From Hypericum androsaemum (Eukaryota > Streptophyta > Magnoliopsida > Malpighiales > Hypericaceae), in assembly GCA_963995505.1 (NCBI GenBank), contig OZ023180.1, forward strand, positions 11,608,689-11,672,688: DNA of 64,000 nt, read 5' to 3'. Position 1 is the stretch's first letter. Each line of letters begins with the position of its first letter. The notes beneath the pieces were generated by a model. The model searched no databases. It saw only the letters and a list, made by a program, of their open reading frames with translations, and was not told the origin of the DNA. Both the position numbers and the translations under genes were made by a program. Shown one piece after another: positions 23,728 to 36,060 of the stretch.

Positions 23728-24639
23728 TTTTGGGCGAGCCCATAATAAATTAAGTGCTTATTTAATTGGTCATAATGTAGAGTCTAAAGCTTTAATTCCA
23801 TCTTGGGTACAAAGATTAAATATATAGTAATATGAGTAATTATATGAAAAATATGACTAATATATCTAATTAGTAAACTTGAGGGAGAATTTATATAGCT
23901 CAAATTTTCAACAAGAGAAATAGAGAATTGAGATTGGAATGTGTAAAATTTGAAGAATAAGAGGTGGTATTTATAGAGTTGGGAAGAAATTCTGAATTTA
24001 TAAATTTTTTTTAAAAAAAGTACCAACAGTAAAAAAAATGATAACCTGGGGATTAAAACGGTAACAAAAAATAGTAAGAAAAAAAAGGTAATTTACCCCT
24101 GACGCTGACGCAAGCGCTGACGTCAGCGAAATTCAAATTACCCCCTCCCCCTTGTTTTTGAATTCCACCCCCCCTTTTTTTGAATTTTTATGAATTCGAA
24201 TCGAATTCGATACAAATCGAATTCTCAAAACGAATTCGAATTGAATTCGCCAGTTTGACGAATTACAAAAAACTTGAACCGTATTCAATTCTTATCATGA
24301 CGAATCCGAATCGAATTTTTTTACGAATCGAATCGAATTTTTTACGAATCGAATCGAATTTTTTACGAATCGAATCGAATCGAATCACGAATCGAATTCA
24401 ATTCATGGCCAGGTCTACCAATATCATTTTGAATTCCTAAGGTTTAAAATTCTTATTTGATCCCTATTTTTCCGGAATTTGGCAATATATGGTCCCATAT
24501 ACGATGACTGGCCTGAAATGGTATTTTTTGCCAAGTTGGCCAAAGTGGCATCATTTTGGCGTCCACCTATCGTGCAGACTGGATAAATTTTGTGAACTCA
24601 AAACTACACAGAACGACATCATTTTATAGGAAAATTATC

Positions 24640-25135
24640 AATTGAGTCCCAAATATTTTTTATATTCCTTGATACAACTTTAGTAATAATAAAATGACTT
24701 GGTATCAATAAATATCTAACATTTATAACTCTGAACTCAGTGGACCCCGCCTTCCCAACCCCTTCCTTTTCTTCTTCATCCATTGGCTCCACCCAAAAAA
24801 TTATCGCAACATTCAAAAACTTTGGTAAGGCCCACGCTCGGTGGAGGAGACCCGGTGGTCTGGCGGCTAGAGGCGACAGAGCCACCTTGGGAGACTTCAC
24901 CTTCTTTTCCGGAGCCGGAGGTGGAACCGTTGCCGGCGGGGAAGCCAGTGGAGCAGGGGGTGGAGTCGCCGGAGAAGGCGAAGCTGGGGGAGGAGACGCT
25001 GACGACGGGGTAGCAAGGGGAGGAGACGCCGGGGGCAGGGTGATACGGGGAGGTGAAGCTGATGGCAGGGTGGCAGCGAAGAAGTTGACCCCAACCTCAA
25101 CCTCGTCAAGGGCCGTAGCGGCGCCCTCCTTTGGG
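24640..25135 (-). pseudogene. Proline-rich (arabinogalactan-protein-like) gene fragment carried by the MULE
   Basis: On the minus strand one frame is open from about 25160 down to about 24620. It reads a run of SPP/TP/AP dipeptides: ASPPPASPSPATPPPAP, then LASPPATVPPPAPEKKVKSP and KVALSPLA. The SP/AP/TP glycomodules followed by a short Lys-rich stretch resemble classical arabinogalactan proteins of the plant cell wall. There is no start codon, signal peptide or GPI-anchor signal in frame. It is much more GC-rich than its surroundings. I infer a gene piece captured by the enclosing MULE. The reverse frame (GAGGG-rich) is probably a shadow. Confidence 0.45.
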
Positions 25136-25526
25136 AGAAGATGGTGGAGGCCGCTTCCACCAGTTCATCGTTGTGGACGAGACCAAGCTCGTCTCTCTGT
25201 ACTGGCGTTTGTTTGGAATTGGAATTTTTGATATGGGTTTCAATTAGTTCAGAAATCAGGTGAGCGTATTTTACGAGAGGTCTGGTCCTGTTGTTCACTT
25301 AATTGTGTTAATTTTGTGGGTGATGTGAAATTCGTGCCAAAGATGCATGTCGTTGACTAGGAAGAGAGAGATGAGGACGATATATTTTTTCAAATTTTAT
25401 TAAAAAAATTGGGACTAATTTAATAATTATTCACTCTAAAAATGTCACAAAATTTACTTAGCTAGCATGCCACGTAGAAGTCAAAACGAAGTTGTTTTGG
25501 CCTACGTGACAAAAATATGTCAATTT

Positions 25527-27517
25527 TGTTGGGTTTTATAAACACGAACCCTAGGTTCGTAGCAGCGGAAGATAAAATTTTTCACTAACACCGAATCTGA
25601 TCATGGCTGTATAACATAAAATCAAGATAACAACATAGTTAGAGAATTATTACAGTGCATTGTAGATCAAATTCTCAACTATGGTATCCACGTAGTACTC
25701 GTCTACGAACTCCTTGATAGTTGAAATCTTCAAAAATTCGCTAGGAAAATTTTTTATCGAAGAAACTAGAGAAAATTTGTGTCTTGTATCTAGGTTAATG
25801 AATTTCTGTGTGTCAAAACTCTGGATACCCACACATGTATATATAGTAAAATAATTAACCAACTCCTACCCTTTTAGGAGTAGGTTTCGTAGGAGGCAAG
25901 GTTAGAAGCCTTTAGTGGCTTCCAATATTGACTTCCCTTTTGGGCCTCTAAGCTCATTCTATTATTTTCTTGACCTAGTCAATATGTCCAACATCTAATA
26001 GATTTTACTATACATATTAGTATTTAATTAAATCTAACTTAATTAAATAATTATAATTATAATTCTATCTAATAAAATTATAATATTTCTCTATAGATTA
26101 AATATTCTTGATCAAATCAATATTTAATCTAACCAACTTCAATTCGTAAACTATGACTACTTGTTGTGTGACCCATAGGCCCTCACATGCCAAGCGATTA
26201 GTCGAACTAATGGTCTTAGTCGAACCCTAAACAATAGACTAGACAATCTCAACATATGAACGTTGCGAGAATACTGCAACTACCTGTAATATGAAGCTCA
26301 TAGTGATACAGTCCTTTCATTCGCGAATACTCGATTAAGTCTTGAACATTATTAAATGTTCAAGACATATTGACCCAGTCAATATGTCCAACATCTAATA
26401 GATTTTACTATACATATTAGTATTTAATTAAATCTAACTTAATTAAATCTAACTTAATTAAATAATTATAATTATAATTCTATCTAATAAAATTATAATA
26501 TTTCTCTATAGATTAAATATTCTTGATCAAATCAATATTTAATCTAACCAACTTCAATTCGTAAACTATGACTACTTGTTGTGTGACCCATAGGCCCTCA
26601 CATGCTAGTCGAACTACTGGTCTTAGTCGAACCCTAGACAATAGACTAGACAATCTCAACATATGAGGTACGTTGCGAGGATACTGCAACTACCTGTAAT
26701 ATGAAGCTCATAGTGATACAGTCCTTTCATTCGCGAATACTCGATTAAGTCTTGAACATTATTAAATGTCTATTCAAATAACTTAATCATAATATCTCAT
26801 TCTCCTAATTGATCATATTGTCACTTTTAAACACCATTCCAAAAGTGACGTGCATTGGCCAATGACTAACGATCCAATTAGTTATGCGAAGACAAGTATT
26901 CTCTCCAAGTCTATTTGAGAAATGAATCCTATTCTTGGCTCAACTACCACGCACATGCACTTCGTGATGTACCTAACACATGCCGTATCTACCCCATTAG
27001 GAGTGCAAGCGTTGGTCATAGTCAAAGTCCATCACTTCGTACATGTCGTGCGTATTGACCTCAAGTCGGAGGACTATTAAACTACTCCACAAACCGATAC
27101 TTCCGTAGACATGTAAATAGAATACACCAAACAGTTTCTCGGTCGGGTATGCAAATACTCTCCAAAGTATCTGTGCATCCATCATGAAATAGCTAGTATC
27201 TCGTAGTTGTGAGAACCACTATATCCTCTAAGGATATGATGCAGATCGCACACCAATCTCAATCGCATCATCGATATCTCATTCTCGATGATCATTGATT
27301 GTGGCTATTTAAGAACTACATGCATAGTCATCTGAGATCTCACATTCTCAATGACAACACTAGTTCATGAGAACATAAACATAAATATATACAAACAATC
27401 AAATATTATATTCATTTATGTAATGCCGAATATTATTAATGTACATTAATAATATAACTGAATGTGATCAAGTATAATGTCCATATATTGATTGTCTCTA
27501 GGACATTTATACCAACA
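25527..27517. mobile_element. Solo LTR (about 2 kb) with internal duplication
   Basis: It starts TGTTGGGTTTTATAAACACG and ends GGACATTTATACCAACA, so it has TG...CA ends. The flanking 5-mers are AATTT and AGTTT, a 4/5 match. No internal domain or second LTR is present. It is therefore a recombined solo LTR, probably of a copia family with a long LTR. A ~400-bp stretch is tandemly duplicated inside it (25977-26376 and 26377-about 26765). The frames in it are noise. Confidence 0.7.
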
Positions 27518-27779
27518 AGTTTAGTCCAGTCAACTTATATCGGTATGTTGCCAAATTGCAGAAAAATACAGGAACCAAATTACGAACTTTAAACCAAAAG
27601 AATTCAACGTGATATTGGGCAAACCACAGTAAAATGTACATTTCCCAAAAAACTAATGTTGAAGTCTAGGTTTAGCGTTTCAATGCATTCTACAAAATAT
27701 TACATGAATTATAAAATGTTAAAATTTTAATTGTTAAATATATCTAATACGCTAAAAAATTCTGAATATCCAGTACCAA

Positions 27780-28010
27780 TTACAGGCTTTAAAAGGAACG
27801 AGTATGAGTCGAGAAATCGCGCTTCTTGGTAGAAGCCGACTACTCTATTAGTAATTTAGTAACTGTCATTTTGTTTTTGCCAATGGCTTACTGCCAAATT
27901 TGATGGTATCTTCAATGCAGCTATCTCCTCCAAGAATTAACTCCCCATGAATTAACTAAACTTTGAGACACCAGTGCAAAGTTAAGGCAGGAAAACCGGA
28001 TTTATATATT
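27780..28010 (+). promoter_or_regulatory. Relic of the LysM-B-type promoter upstream of gene A2
   Basis: It is alignable with 18031-18200, sharing GAGAAATCGCG-like text, CCAAATTTGATGGTATCTTC and CAGTGCAAAGTTAAGGCAGG. No B-type exon follows. Instead, A2 begins 610 bp downstream with its own promoter. It is likely a duplicated but decapitated promoter. Confidence 0.55.
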
Positions 28011-28359
28011 TATTTATAAAATAATATGTCGTGATCACCAACGACGTATTTGTTTATAAAGGTTAAAAATTAACATATTTAGTATGAGTAAATTTTTACA
28101 CTATAATTACACATACTAGAATTTGAATTCAGAATCTATTTGAATTTGTACACGTCTTGTGTAGCTAAAAATTTTTGAATCTTTAATTTTTGATTTGAAT
28201 TGAACATACTATCATCGTAGATTAATTCTACGTCACGTTGTTACTCTCACAAGATTTTAATTTCGTTGCACAAAGTTAAAACTGCATATAATACGCGGGA
28301 AAATATTGCCACTTGACAAGATGCGGATGTTTGTTTTGGGACAAGTTTGTTGTGATGTT

Positions 28360-28623
28360 CGCCATCTTATTTCTCGAGAAATCCGTGACCAGCAAATAGA
28401 AACGAATGCAAAGAGGTAGGAAAGATCAGCCATCTTCCTCGTATAGGGAATATCTCCCTTGCTTCATCAACAATAATTAAAATAATATAATTATAATGGT
28501 TACTTCGAAGCAATCAGCCTATAAAAGGAAGTTTCGTTAGCCAAGTAGAGCAAGGAGCTTCCAATTGAAAACGAATCCCTTCAAAAGAGAAAAAAGGAAC
28601 TACATTAATAAATTGCAATTAAA
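28360..28623 (+). promoter_or_regulatory. Promoter and 5' leader of LysM gene A2
   Basis: TATAAAAG at 28520-28527 lies 104 bp before the ATG. The upstream block with TTCTCGAGAAATCCGTGACCAG-type text and CGTATAGGGAATATCTCCCT is shared with A1 and A3. The leader AGAGCAAGGAGCTTCCAATT is also shared. Confidence 0.75.
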
Positions 28624-29009
28624 ATGGCAAACTACAACTCCAAAGCTACCACATTTCTGGCCTCGCTTTTTCTCCTCTCCTTGCTTCTCACCAGCTTCAC
28701 AGCTGAGAGCAGGAAGCTTGGTAAGTTATTAGTTATGATTTAAAGTTTTGGATTATACATGGTGATTCTTACCTTTCGTATCGAACAACTAATAAGGTTG
28801 ATGATGGCGGTGCAGGTCACAACCGATCCATTCTCACTTTCTCGGCGCCGGAGTGTGACACAGTTTACCCGGCGGCAAAAGGAGACACGTGTTCAACTGT
28901 TGCCGAAGCCTTCGGTCTAAGCGTCGAAAAATTTAGTGCTATAAACCCCAATCTCGGCTGTACCAAGATCTTCGTCGGCGAGTGGCTTTGCGTCCAAGGG
29001 AGTGCTTAA
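28624..29009 (+). CDS. Secreted single-LysM-domain protein A2
   Basis: Exon 1 is 28624-28720 and exon 2 is 28816-29009. The 95-bp phase-1 intron runs from GTAAGTT to GGTGCAG. The 96-residue protein has a signal peptide (hydrophobic FLASLFLLSLLLTSF at about 11-25, cleavage likely near residue 28). A short linker leads to one LysM domain (about 46-92) with KGDTC, INPNLGC and IFVGEWLC, and cysteines at 46, 58, 81 and 91, probably two disulfides. It differs from A3 by only a few residues (N3/K3, N35/D35, F41/Y41, G80/S80). The expected role is apoplastic binding of N-acetylglucosamine glycans, in defence or symbiosis, or as a soluble competitor. This is inference from the domain only. Confidence 0.92.
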
Positions 29010-30500
29010 TTTGGAAACCGACGAGGAAATGTCATTTTCCGGCCGATAACCGTGAATCTAAAAGTTTCGATGCACGAATAAGAACAGGCAGCTCTTGAGC
29101 CATGTTCACGTAGATCATGTTAGATAACACAAATGGAAGAACATTGTTGTGGATCACAAGTAATGTAAATTGTATATTTTTTTATGTTACACTCGTTGGT
29201 ATATGAGTTTTTGCTTTTATCATGATAATATTTGGTGAAAAAGAATTAGTCACAGATCATATATTTTAAATTTAAATTAGTTAAATCAATAAATGTTCAA
29301 GTATTATTGTATAAATTCGGCGCCTAATATTTCTACGGTATTCCATGTCTATCACGAAGCATACGCAGCCATCTCATCCAAATCTATATTTTTTTAACCA
29401 AACACGAGAATGCTCGGCCCATTCCTTCGTCACATTTTTCTTCTCCTTTGGACAAAACCAAGTGCCCAATTAAATGAATATAAATAGGGCGAGACCCAGT
29501 CAGTTGAACACATATCTTAGAACCGAGAGAGGAGGGGAGGTGAAACCTATTGTTTGCTCTCTTTTTTTTAACCTTTGTCGGTCAATTGTTCCGAAAATTT
29601 TAGAGTTAGTAACATTAGAATATCTATACCAACCAAAAATTTTAAGATGATATATCGTTAAATTTTTTGTACTTACAAATAAGTATACCACTCTTATAAT
29701 TAGCATCTAGCTTTGTGGTAATCTTAACCGTTTTCTCAAACGAAATTCAACGTGCCAAAATTTGTACGATCTTTGATTTTGCTAACGTCCAATGAAATGA
29801 AAGTCGTGCTAGGAGAATAATAGGTACGAGAATAACCCACCCTGATATTATGTTAGAATCTCTATATCCAACCTATAATCTTAAGCATGCTAGGTAGATT
29901 TTCTACAGTTAAAAATAATTGCATCACACTTGCAACTAACAATGTGAAGATTTCAACAATGTAATCAATCTAAGCAACTTTATAAATATACAAGCATCAC
30001 CAAATGGCATTTGGCCCAGCGGTACAAGGCATTGACGACTTGACGAAAGTCTAAGGTCAATCATTGATAGGTGTAATCATGTTATAAAATTTTACTTAAA
30101 AAACGACTAGCATCCAAATTTATTTACTGTATTACTCGTCTTTGGTCCGAGTGGCTGCATTAGACCAGTAAAAGCAAATTGCTTGGAAATCCACATGTTT
30201 TTTCTTATCTTCATAATGACCCTCATGGATTTTCATTTTGTAATTTGTTTTATCTGGATGGTGTAATTTGGACTTGTTGCCTTCTTGGATTTAATATATA
30301 TCTATTTTTCAAGGGAAAAAAAAGACTCGTATGGAAAAAGTTCGAACTTACGTTATATTGTCGTAAATTTCCCCAAATTTCTTGAAATGAGATATAATTA
30401 TATATTGGTTGCACATATATGTCCCTTTGAAAGAGATGAACAACGAGCCATAAACAAAGAGGAAAAGCTGGAGCAGCCAGCTAATTAAGATAACTCTGCT
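29010..30500. other. Downstream region of LysM gene A2
   Basis: 29010-29220 is the 3' region shared with A1 and A3. 29480-29900 (GGGCGAGACCCAGTCAG, ACCTTTGTCGGTCAATTGTT) aligns with 37825-38360 after A3, so the shared segment extends at least 900 bp past the gene. 29950-30500 holds nothing I recognise. Confidence 0.6.
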
Positions 30501-30519
30501 TTTTGTAAGTAAATTTTAT

Positions 30520-31046
30520 TACTGGACAAAACAATAAAATTTAATATTTTTTAAGCCTATTGAAGTCTTTGGCTTAGAGTTTCAATTTAATTCTATAAAA
30601 CATGCCATAAATTATAAAAACATTAAAATTTTAATTGTTGAGTATATCCAATACGGTTAAAAATTCTGACAATCCCATACCAATTACAGGATTTAAATCA
30701 CCTACCAAAAATATATAGTCATTAAAAAGAATGAGGATGAGTCGAAAAATCACGGTTCTTGTAGATGCCAACGACTCTATTAATAATATAGTAACTGTGT
30801 GCGGTTTTGTGGTAACGGGACATGGCTGTTTTCTGGCAACATTAAAATGAAAATATTTTTTCCTGAGAATCTTTGGGGGAAAGGTTTCTTTTAACACCTC
30901 TACCAAAAAAGATCCCCAAATTTGATGGTCTTTTCAAGGGAGCTATCTCTCCCCTATGAATTGATTGAACTTTGAGAAACCGGCGCAAAGTCAAGGCAAG
31001 AAAACCCAATATATAATTATCTATTTTGAAAATATTTTAAAATAAT
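30520..31046 (+). promoter_or_regulatory. Second relic of the LysM-B-type promoter segment
   Basis: It is alignable with 27660-28010 (ATTGAAGTCT, TACCAATTACAGG, GATGAGTCGAAAAATCACGG, GCGCAAAGTCAAGGCAAG) and with the promoter of gene B. Again no B exon follows. The copy is cut at 31046-31051 by a copia element and resumes after 36261, which places it 5' of gene A3 exactly as the other relic lies 5' of A2. Confidence 0.55.
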
Positions 31047-31469
31047 GTTAGTATTAATGTTTGTAGACTTCCTGTAATCACGCTAATCTAATTAGAAATC
31101 ATATTGTGATTAGAAAGTTATCTATTTCAGATTAAGGAGTATATTTGCTAGTTGTAATTCTAAATCTAGCAAACCATTACCTACTTGTATATATACATAT
31201 TATTGATCAATGAGAAAAGCAAGTTCCACTAATCTTTACATGGTACGAGATCAGGTTTGGACATTGCACAAAGCTATGTGCGATCAACTTGCCAAAAACC
31301 TCACGAGAGAGATGCCAGCAGCCGAGAGAGAATTTGGAAGTGGCGAGACCGGAGAAGGAATGCCGCTGATCCCTCTGGAGGTGTTGACACAAAATCTCCA
31401 TACTCTATACACACCTTGGATAATCTTGGATAATCTTGGATAATCTGGGGCACATGTATTCTAGTGACA

Positions 31470-34400
31470 TTCTCCATGACAGCAACTATAGGGAATGAAT
31501 TGTGACATGTCCAATGCCTTGTTCGCCAAGAACAAGTATGGCTTCATGAATGGATCGATTCCGTGCCCGACATCGACCTCGCCCGACTTCTCGCTATGGA
31601 TGCACTGTGATGCCATAGTGAAATGGTGGCTCAAGACTGCAATGGAGAAGGACATCTGGGTCAGCGTATGATATGAAAGGACTACAGCAGAGATATGGGT
31701 GGATCTTGAGGAACTCTTTGGGAAGGGAAGCGCCCCACGAGAAAATGAACTGTAGTGGGAAATACCACTATTGAGATAGGAGAAGCTGATCATTTCGGCC
31801 TACTACACAAAGTTGAAGGGCTTGTAAAATGACGTCCAAGCCATCAATCTGCTACCCAGGTGTAGTTGTGAAAATTGCACATGCGATGTCTCAAATATGT
31901 ATCGGTAATGCAACACAAGGAAAGACTGGACAATTCTTTGCATCAATCCTTAGCACCACTTTTGAACACCAGCAGCAAAGGAACGTTTCCATGACAAAGC
32001 ATGCAAACAATGAAGGAGTTGCCTTTTAGGTTCGGATGGATAATGTCCAAAGCAAGCTCACCAAAAGGAAAAAGACAAGGTGCTAGCATTGTGGGAAGAT
32101 AGGGCATATTGAAGATCAATGCTTCGAGCTAGTTGGGTACCCACCTAGTTGGGTAAAGAGAGGACGTGATTCAACTTCGAGACAAGGAAAAGAATTGCCC
32201 TCGAATGGACCTTGACCCAAGACGATCCAAGTTAGCCAAAAAGGCAGCTCCATGCCTGGCTTAATGAAGGAGCAACACGCAAGCTTGATAAAATACATTA
32301 GCATGGAAGGTGATGCAAAAAAAAAAAACCAAGGTCGCAAGAAACTGAGCCATTGGTAAACATGGCTGCTAAAGTTTTCAAATCTCAAGCTTGGATCATT
32401 GGCTCTGGGGCATTCGAACACATTGTTTCGGGTGAAATCCTATTTTAGAGAACTATTAGGGTTTCCCCTAACTTACCCATGAAGATTCCGAATGGCTTAA
32501 GCATTTTGGTCCATGGGATCAATGAAGTGAAGTTAACTGAGAATATTATATTGAATAATGTTCCTTTTATACCGGATTGCAGGTGCAATCTACTTTCTCT
32601 AAGTCGCATAACAAAAGACCTCTATTGCATTTTCACCTTTCCCTCGGATTGCTATTTTGTACAGGACGTATCTTTGAGGAACCTAATTGTTCTGGGCACG
32701 GGACACGACAGACTATACTACTTCGACTACCTACATGATAGTGGCATGGTAATGTCAGTCCGAGGGCAAGGTGACTATGAACTTTGTTGGCATCGTCGAT
32801 TAGGGCACCCATTGCAAGAGAGGATGTCTTGGCTTTCGTTCTTGAATAACGGAGTAGGTGATAAAGATAAGTTACATTGTTATTATTTTTTAAGAGAAAA
32901 ATAGACTCCACTTCTGTTTTCTACTAATTTAAGTGGATGTTTTGATCTCATGCATTGTGACAAAGAGGGATCGTATCGTGTCACTTCTTTGACTAGAGCA
33001 CGATACTTCCTCATTATTGTGGATGATTTTAATCGGGGAACATGGGTATTCTTGATAAAATGAAAAGGTGAAGTTGGAGATCTCATGCGTAAATTCTGTA
33101 ACTTGGTTGCAACGTAATTTTCAACCAAAGTTAAGGTTGTACGTAACAACAATGGGGCAGAGTTTAGCTCAAAGGATATGTAGGAATTTTATGCAGAGTG
33201 TGGAATCATGTCATAAACATCTTGTGTCGACACACCACAACAAAATGGTGTGGTCGAGTGCAAGCATAGGAACATTCTTGAGACCGCCTATGCACTCCTA
33301 TTCCACGTAGGATTGCCAATTGAATTCTTGGGAGAATGTATTCTAATGGTAGCATATTTGATCAATTGACAACCCTTCGCTGTGATTCAGCACAAGACAC
33401 CGTACAAAATGGTGTTTGGAAAACCTGCAATGTATGATATTACCTCTGATTTTTTGGTTACCTTGTTTATACACACCAACACACCACGGGATAAATTCAG
33501 TGAGAGGGGGAGAAGATGCAAATTCTTGGGATAGCTCACTAGTCAAAAAGGATATCATGTATTTGATCTAGCGACTGGTAAATTTTTTACCACTCGGGAC
33601 GTGGTCTTTTGTGAGAATTAATATCCTTTTCTTCAAGCAACACTTGAGGGCGAGATTTGCAGAGAACATATCTCACCTTCATTTTCCAGAGAGGAAGAGG
33701 TATTCGAAGATGACGATATTCCACAGACCGAAATCACATAGTCTAAAGATATACCAATCGCAGAGGAGTTGGAGGCTGTTGGTTCGAACAATGTTGAGAA
33801 GAGGGCCGATGTACAAGAAGTTGAAAGCCACCCATAAAGGAATCGAAGATTGCCAGGGCTTTTGAAGAACTTTAAAGTGATATAACCACCCTCCATCGCA
33901 TCGCATGAGCTGAACTAGGCCTCAGGAAACTCAACAGTATATTCTCTTGCCCACTTTGTTAGTTACAAGAGCTTTTTAAAGTCACATAAAGCTCTACTTG
34001 CAACCATCGATGTACACAATGAGCCAACAAGCTTTTATCAGGCAGTCAAGCATCAATATTGGTGAGAAGAAATGTACCAAGAGATTCAAGCCCAAGAATT
34101 GAATGGAACTTGGATACTGCAAGAATACCTGAAGGGAAGAGGGTAGTTGACTAATAATGGGTGTATAAAGTCAAGTTCAAGCTGAAGGGAGAGGTAAAAT
34201 GAAACAAGGTGCAATTGGTAGCAAGAGGCTTCATGTAATTTGAAGGAATCAATTTACACAAAATCCTCGCATTTGTAGTAAAGCTAGTGAACCTGCATTT
34301 TGCTTACCGTGGCAATCAAGAAAGGCTGGCTAATTCACCAATTTGATGTGAACAATGTGTTCCTCCATGGCAAACTGTAAGAGAAAGTATATCTAAAATT

Positions 34401-36060
34401 TTTGCAAGGTTTCAGGAAGCTAGGAGAAACAAGAGTGTAACGATTGCAGAAGTCCCTATATGGGCTATGACAAGCTTCAAGAACTTGGTATTGTAAGTTT
34501 AGTAGTGCTCTCTGCCAATATGAATTTTGTGCAGTTTAAGGCAAATCACTCACTTTTCATATACAGGGATGGACAAGCAATGATCATGGCGCTAATATAT
34601 GTCGACGACGTGATTTTGGCAGGTATAGATAAGCAGAAGATTAATGACACCAAGACATACTTGGACAAAGAATTCGAAATCAAGAATTTGGGTCCTCTGA
34701 AATATTTCTTGAGCATAGAGACGGCAAGAATCTCACAAGGCTCGGTACTCAGCCAATGGAAGTACACATTAGACATTCTGAAAGAGTGTGGAAAGCAAAG
34801 AAGCAAGCCAACAACCACACCCATTGGACAAAATCATTGACTCAAGGCTGATCAAAGAGATGAGCTGGAGGACCAAACATGATATAGACAATTGATTATG
34901 TCACTCATGTACTTGGTTGTGAAACCAAATTTTTTTAATGTGTTTAGTATGCTTAGTCAATTCGTTAGTGACCTGTGGAAAGCACATATGGATGCTCCTG
35001 ACCTCATCGTTGAATATTTAAAGGGCACCAAAGGCCAATAAATTCTATTGCATGCTAATGGTAGCGAGACACTAATGGGCTTATTGTGATGCTGATTTAG
35101 GTGGATGCCCTAACACTAAGCGCTCGTGCAGTGGCTATTTATATCTGTAACGCCCCGTGATTTGACCGACTGTCTCCACAGACCAACACGGGTCTTTTCC
35201 AGCGTGTTTTGTCCTCACTCACACGCATCCCGGAAAACTTTCCAGGAGGTCACCCATCCTGATCCTACTCCCGGCCAAATGCGTTTAACCTTGGAGTTCT
35301 CTCAAGATGTGTGCCAGAAAAGAAGGTGCACCTTGTTGGTATGGATAGTACCCATCAAATTACTTAAGCGTTTCAGACAGAACAGATCGGGGTATCACAT
35401 ACACCCCTCCTTAAATACGCGACGTCCTCGTCGCGCCAGATACAAACAGTCCCAGAATCCCTCGGTTGCAGATGCGTTCGATCCCCGAACCACACCGTAC
35501 AAGCCGAGGTCGCTCTGATACCAAATGTAACGCCCCGTGATTTGACCGGCTGTCTCCACAGACCAACACGGGTCTTTTCTAGCGTGTTTTGTCCTCACTC
35601 ACACGCATCCCAGAAAACTTCCCAGGAGGTCACCCATCCTGATCCTACTCCCGGCCAAATGCGTTTAACCTTGGAGTTCTCTCAAGATGTGTGCCAGAAA
35701 AGAAGGTGCATCTTGTTGGTATGGATAGTACCCATCAAATCACTTAAGCGTTTCAGACAGAACAGACCGGGATATCACAATATCATTAGCAAAAGCTGAA
35801 TATCAGGCGATGGCCACCCACCATTAGTGAACTCGTATGGTTGTATCGGTTATTGAAGAATTATGGATGGAAAAAGGGAAGCAACACCGATATTTTGTGA
35901 TAGTCAGGCAGTCATACATGTTAATTCATTCGTGAATGCGTTTAATCTAATGAAGTTGTGCCAAGGAAGATTACGACGGACAATCAACTAGCCGATATCT
36001 TTCCAAAAGTACTCGGGAGGAACGTTTTCATCGTCTCTTAAGCAAGCTGGGAGCTATTAA
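31470..36060 (+). pseudogene. Copia gag-pol polyprotein, many stops and frameshifts
   Basis: Domain order is gag with a zinc knuckle (HCGKIGHIEDQC near 32095), protease-side text, and a GAG-pre-integrase/integrase (HRRLGHP near 32790; IIVDDF near 33015; VDTPQQNG near 33230). The reverse transcriptase follows (FDVNNVFLHGKL near 34350; YVDD near 34600; KNLGPLKYFL near 34685). The RNase H region is split by the Cassandra insertion. Protease-integrase-RT-RNase H is the Ty1/copia order. Stops occur in every domain, so no product can be made. Confidence 0.88.
35146..35779 (-). mobile_element. Cassandra TRIM element (5S-rRNA-bearing LTRs), minus strand
   Basis: Two 254-bp LTRs (35146-35399 and 35526-35779) flank a 126-bp interior and are nearly identical. 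The target duplication ATATC is perfect (35141-35145 and 35780-35784). Read on the minus strand, the interior begins TTTGGTATCAGAGC, the initiator-Met-tRNA primer site. Each LTR contains 5S-like sequence such as GGATGGGTGACCTCCTGG and AGAACTCCAAGGTTAA, which cover the internal Pol III control region of plant 5S rRNA. That combination defines Cassandra. It encodes no protein and depends on other elements for reverse transcription. Confidence 0.93.

Larger units (their letters stand above)
22227..24417. mobile_element. hAT element with perfect 8-bp duplication
   Basis: This 2191-bp element has ends TAGACCTGACCA (left) and TAGACCTGGCCA (right, inverted). It is flanked by the perfect 8-bp duplication CCAATATC (22219-22226 and 24418-24425), as expected for hAT. 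Both subterminal regions carry many GAATTCGAATC words, which are likely transposase-binding repeats. Inside is a broken hAT transposase on the minus strand. It lies 29 bp from the left end of the MULE at 22198. Confidence 0.93.
22198..27646. mobile_element. Third MULE-like element, 9-bp duplication, with three nested pieces
   Basis: The left end starts GGAAAAAGTACATTTTAC and the reverse complement of the right end starts GGGAAATGTACATTTTAC. Beyond the inserted hAT, the left end continues TTGAATTCCTAAGGTTTAAA, matching TTGAATTCTTTTGGTTTAAA at the right, so the inverted repeats extend about 100 bp. The 9-bp duplication is AAAAAACTA (22189-22197 and 27647-27655). The flanks (ATTGAAGTCT before, GTTGAAGTCT after) come from the segment that accompanies the LysM genes. 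No transposase belongs to it. It carries a GC-rich proline-rich gene fragment, a hAT and a solo LTR. Confidence 0.8.

Noticed and set aside
24740..25231. Gly-rich plus-strand frame of 163 residues
   Set aside because: The opposite strand reads a much more natural AGP-like SP/AP pattern, so this frame is taken as its shadow.
30001..30110. SINE-like GGCATTTGGCCCAGCGGTA start
   Set aside because: It resembles a SINE A-box region, but no B-box or target duplication could be found.
30179..30385. 68-residue plus-strand frame
   Set aside because: No start context, domain or conservation with the A3 flank; probably chance.
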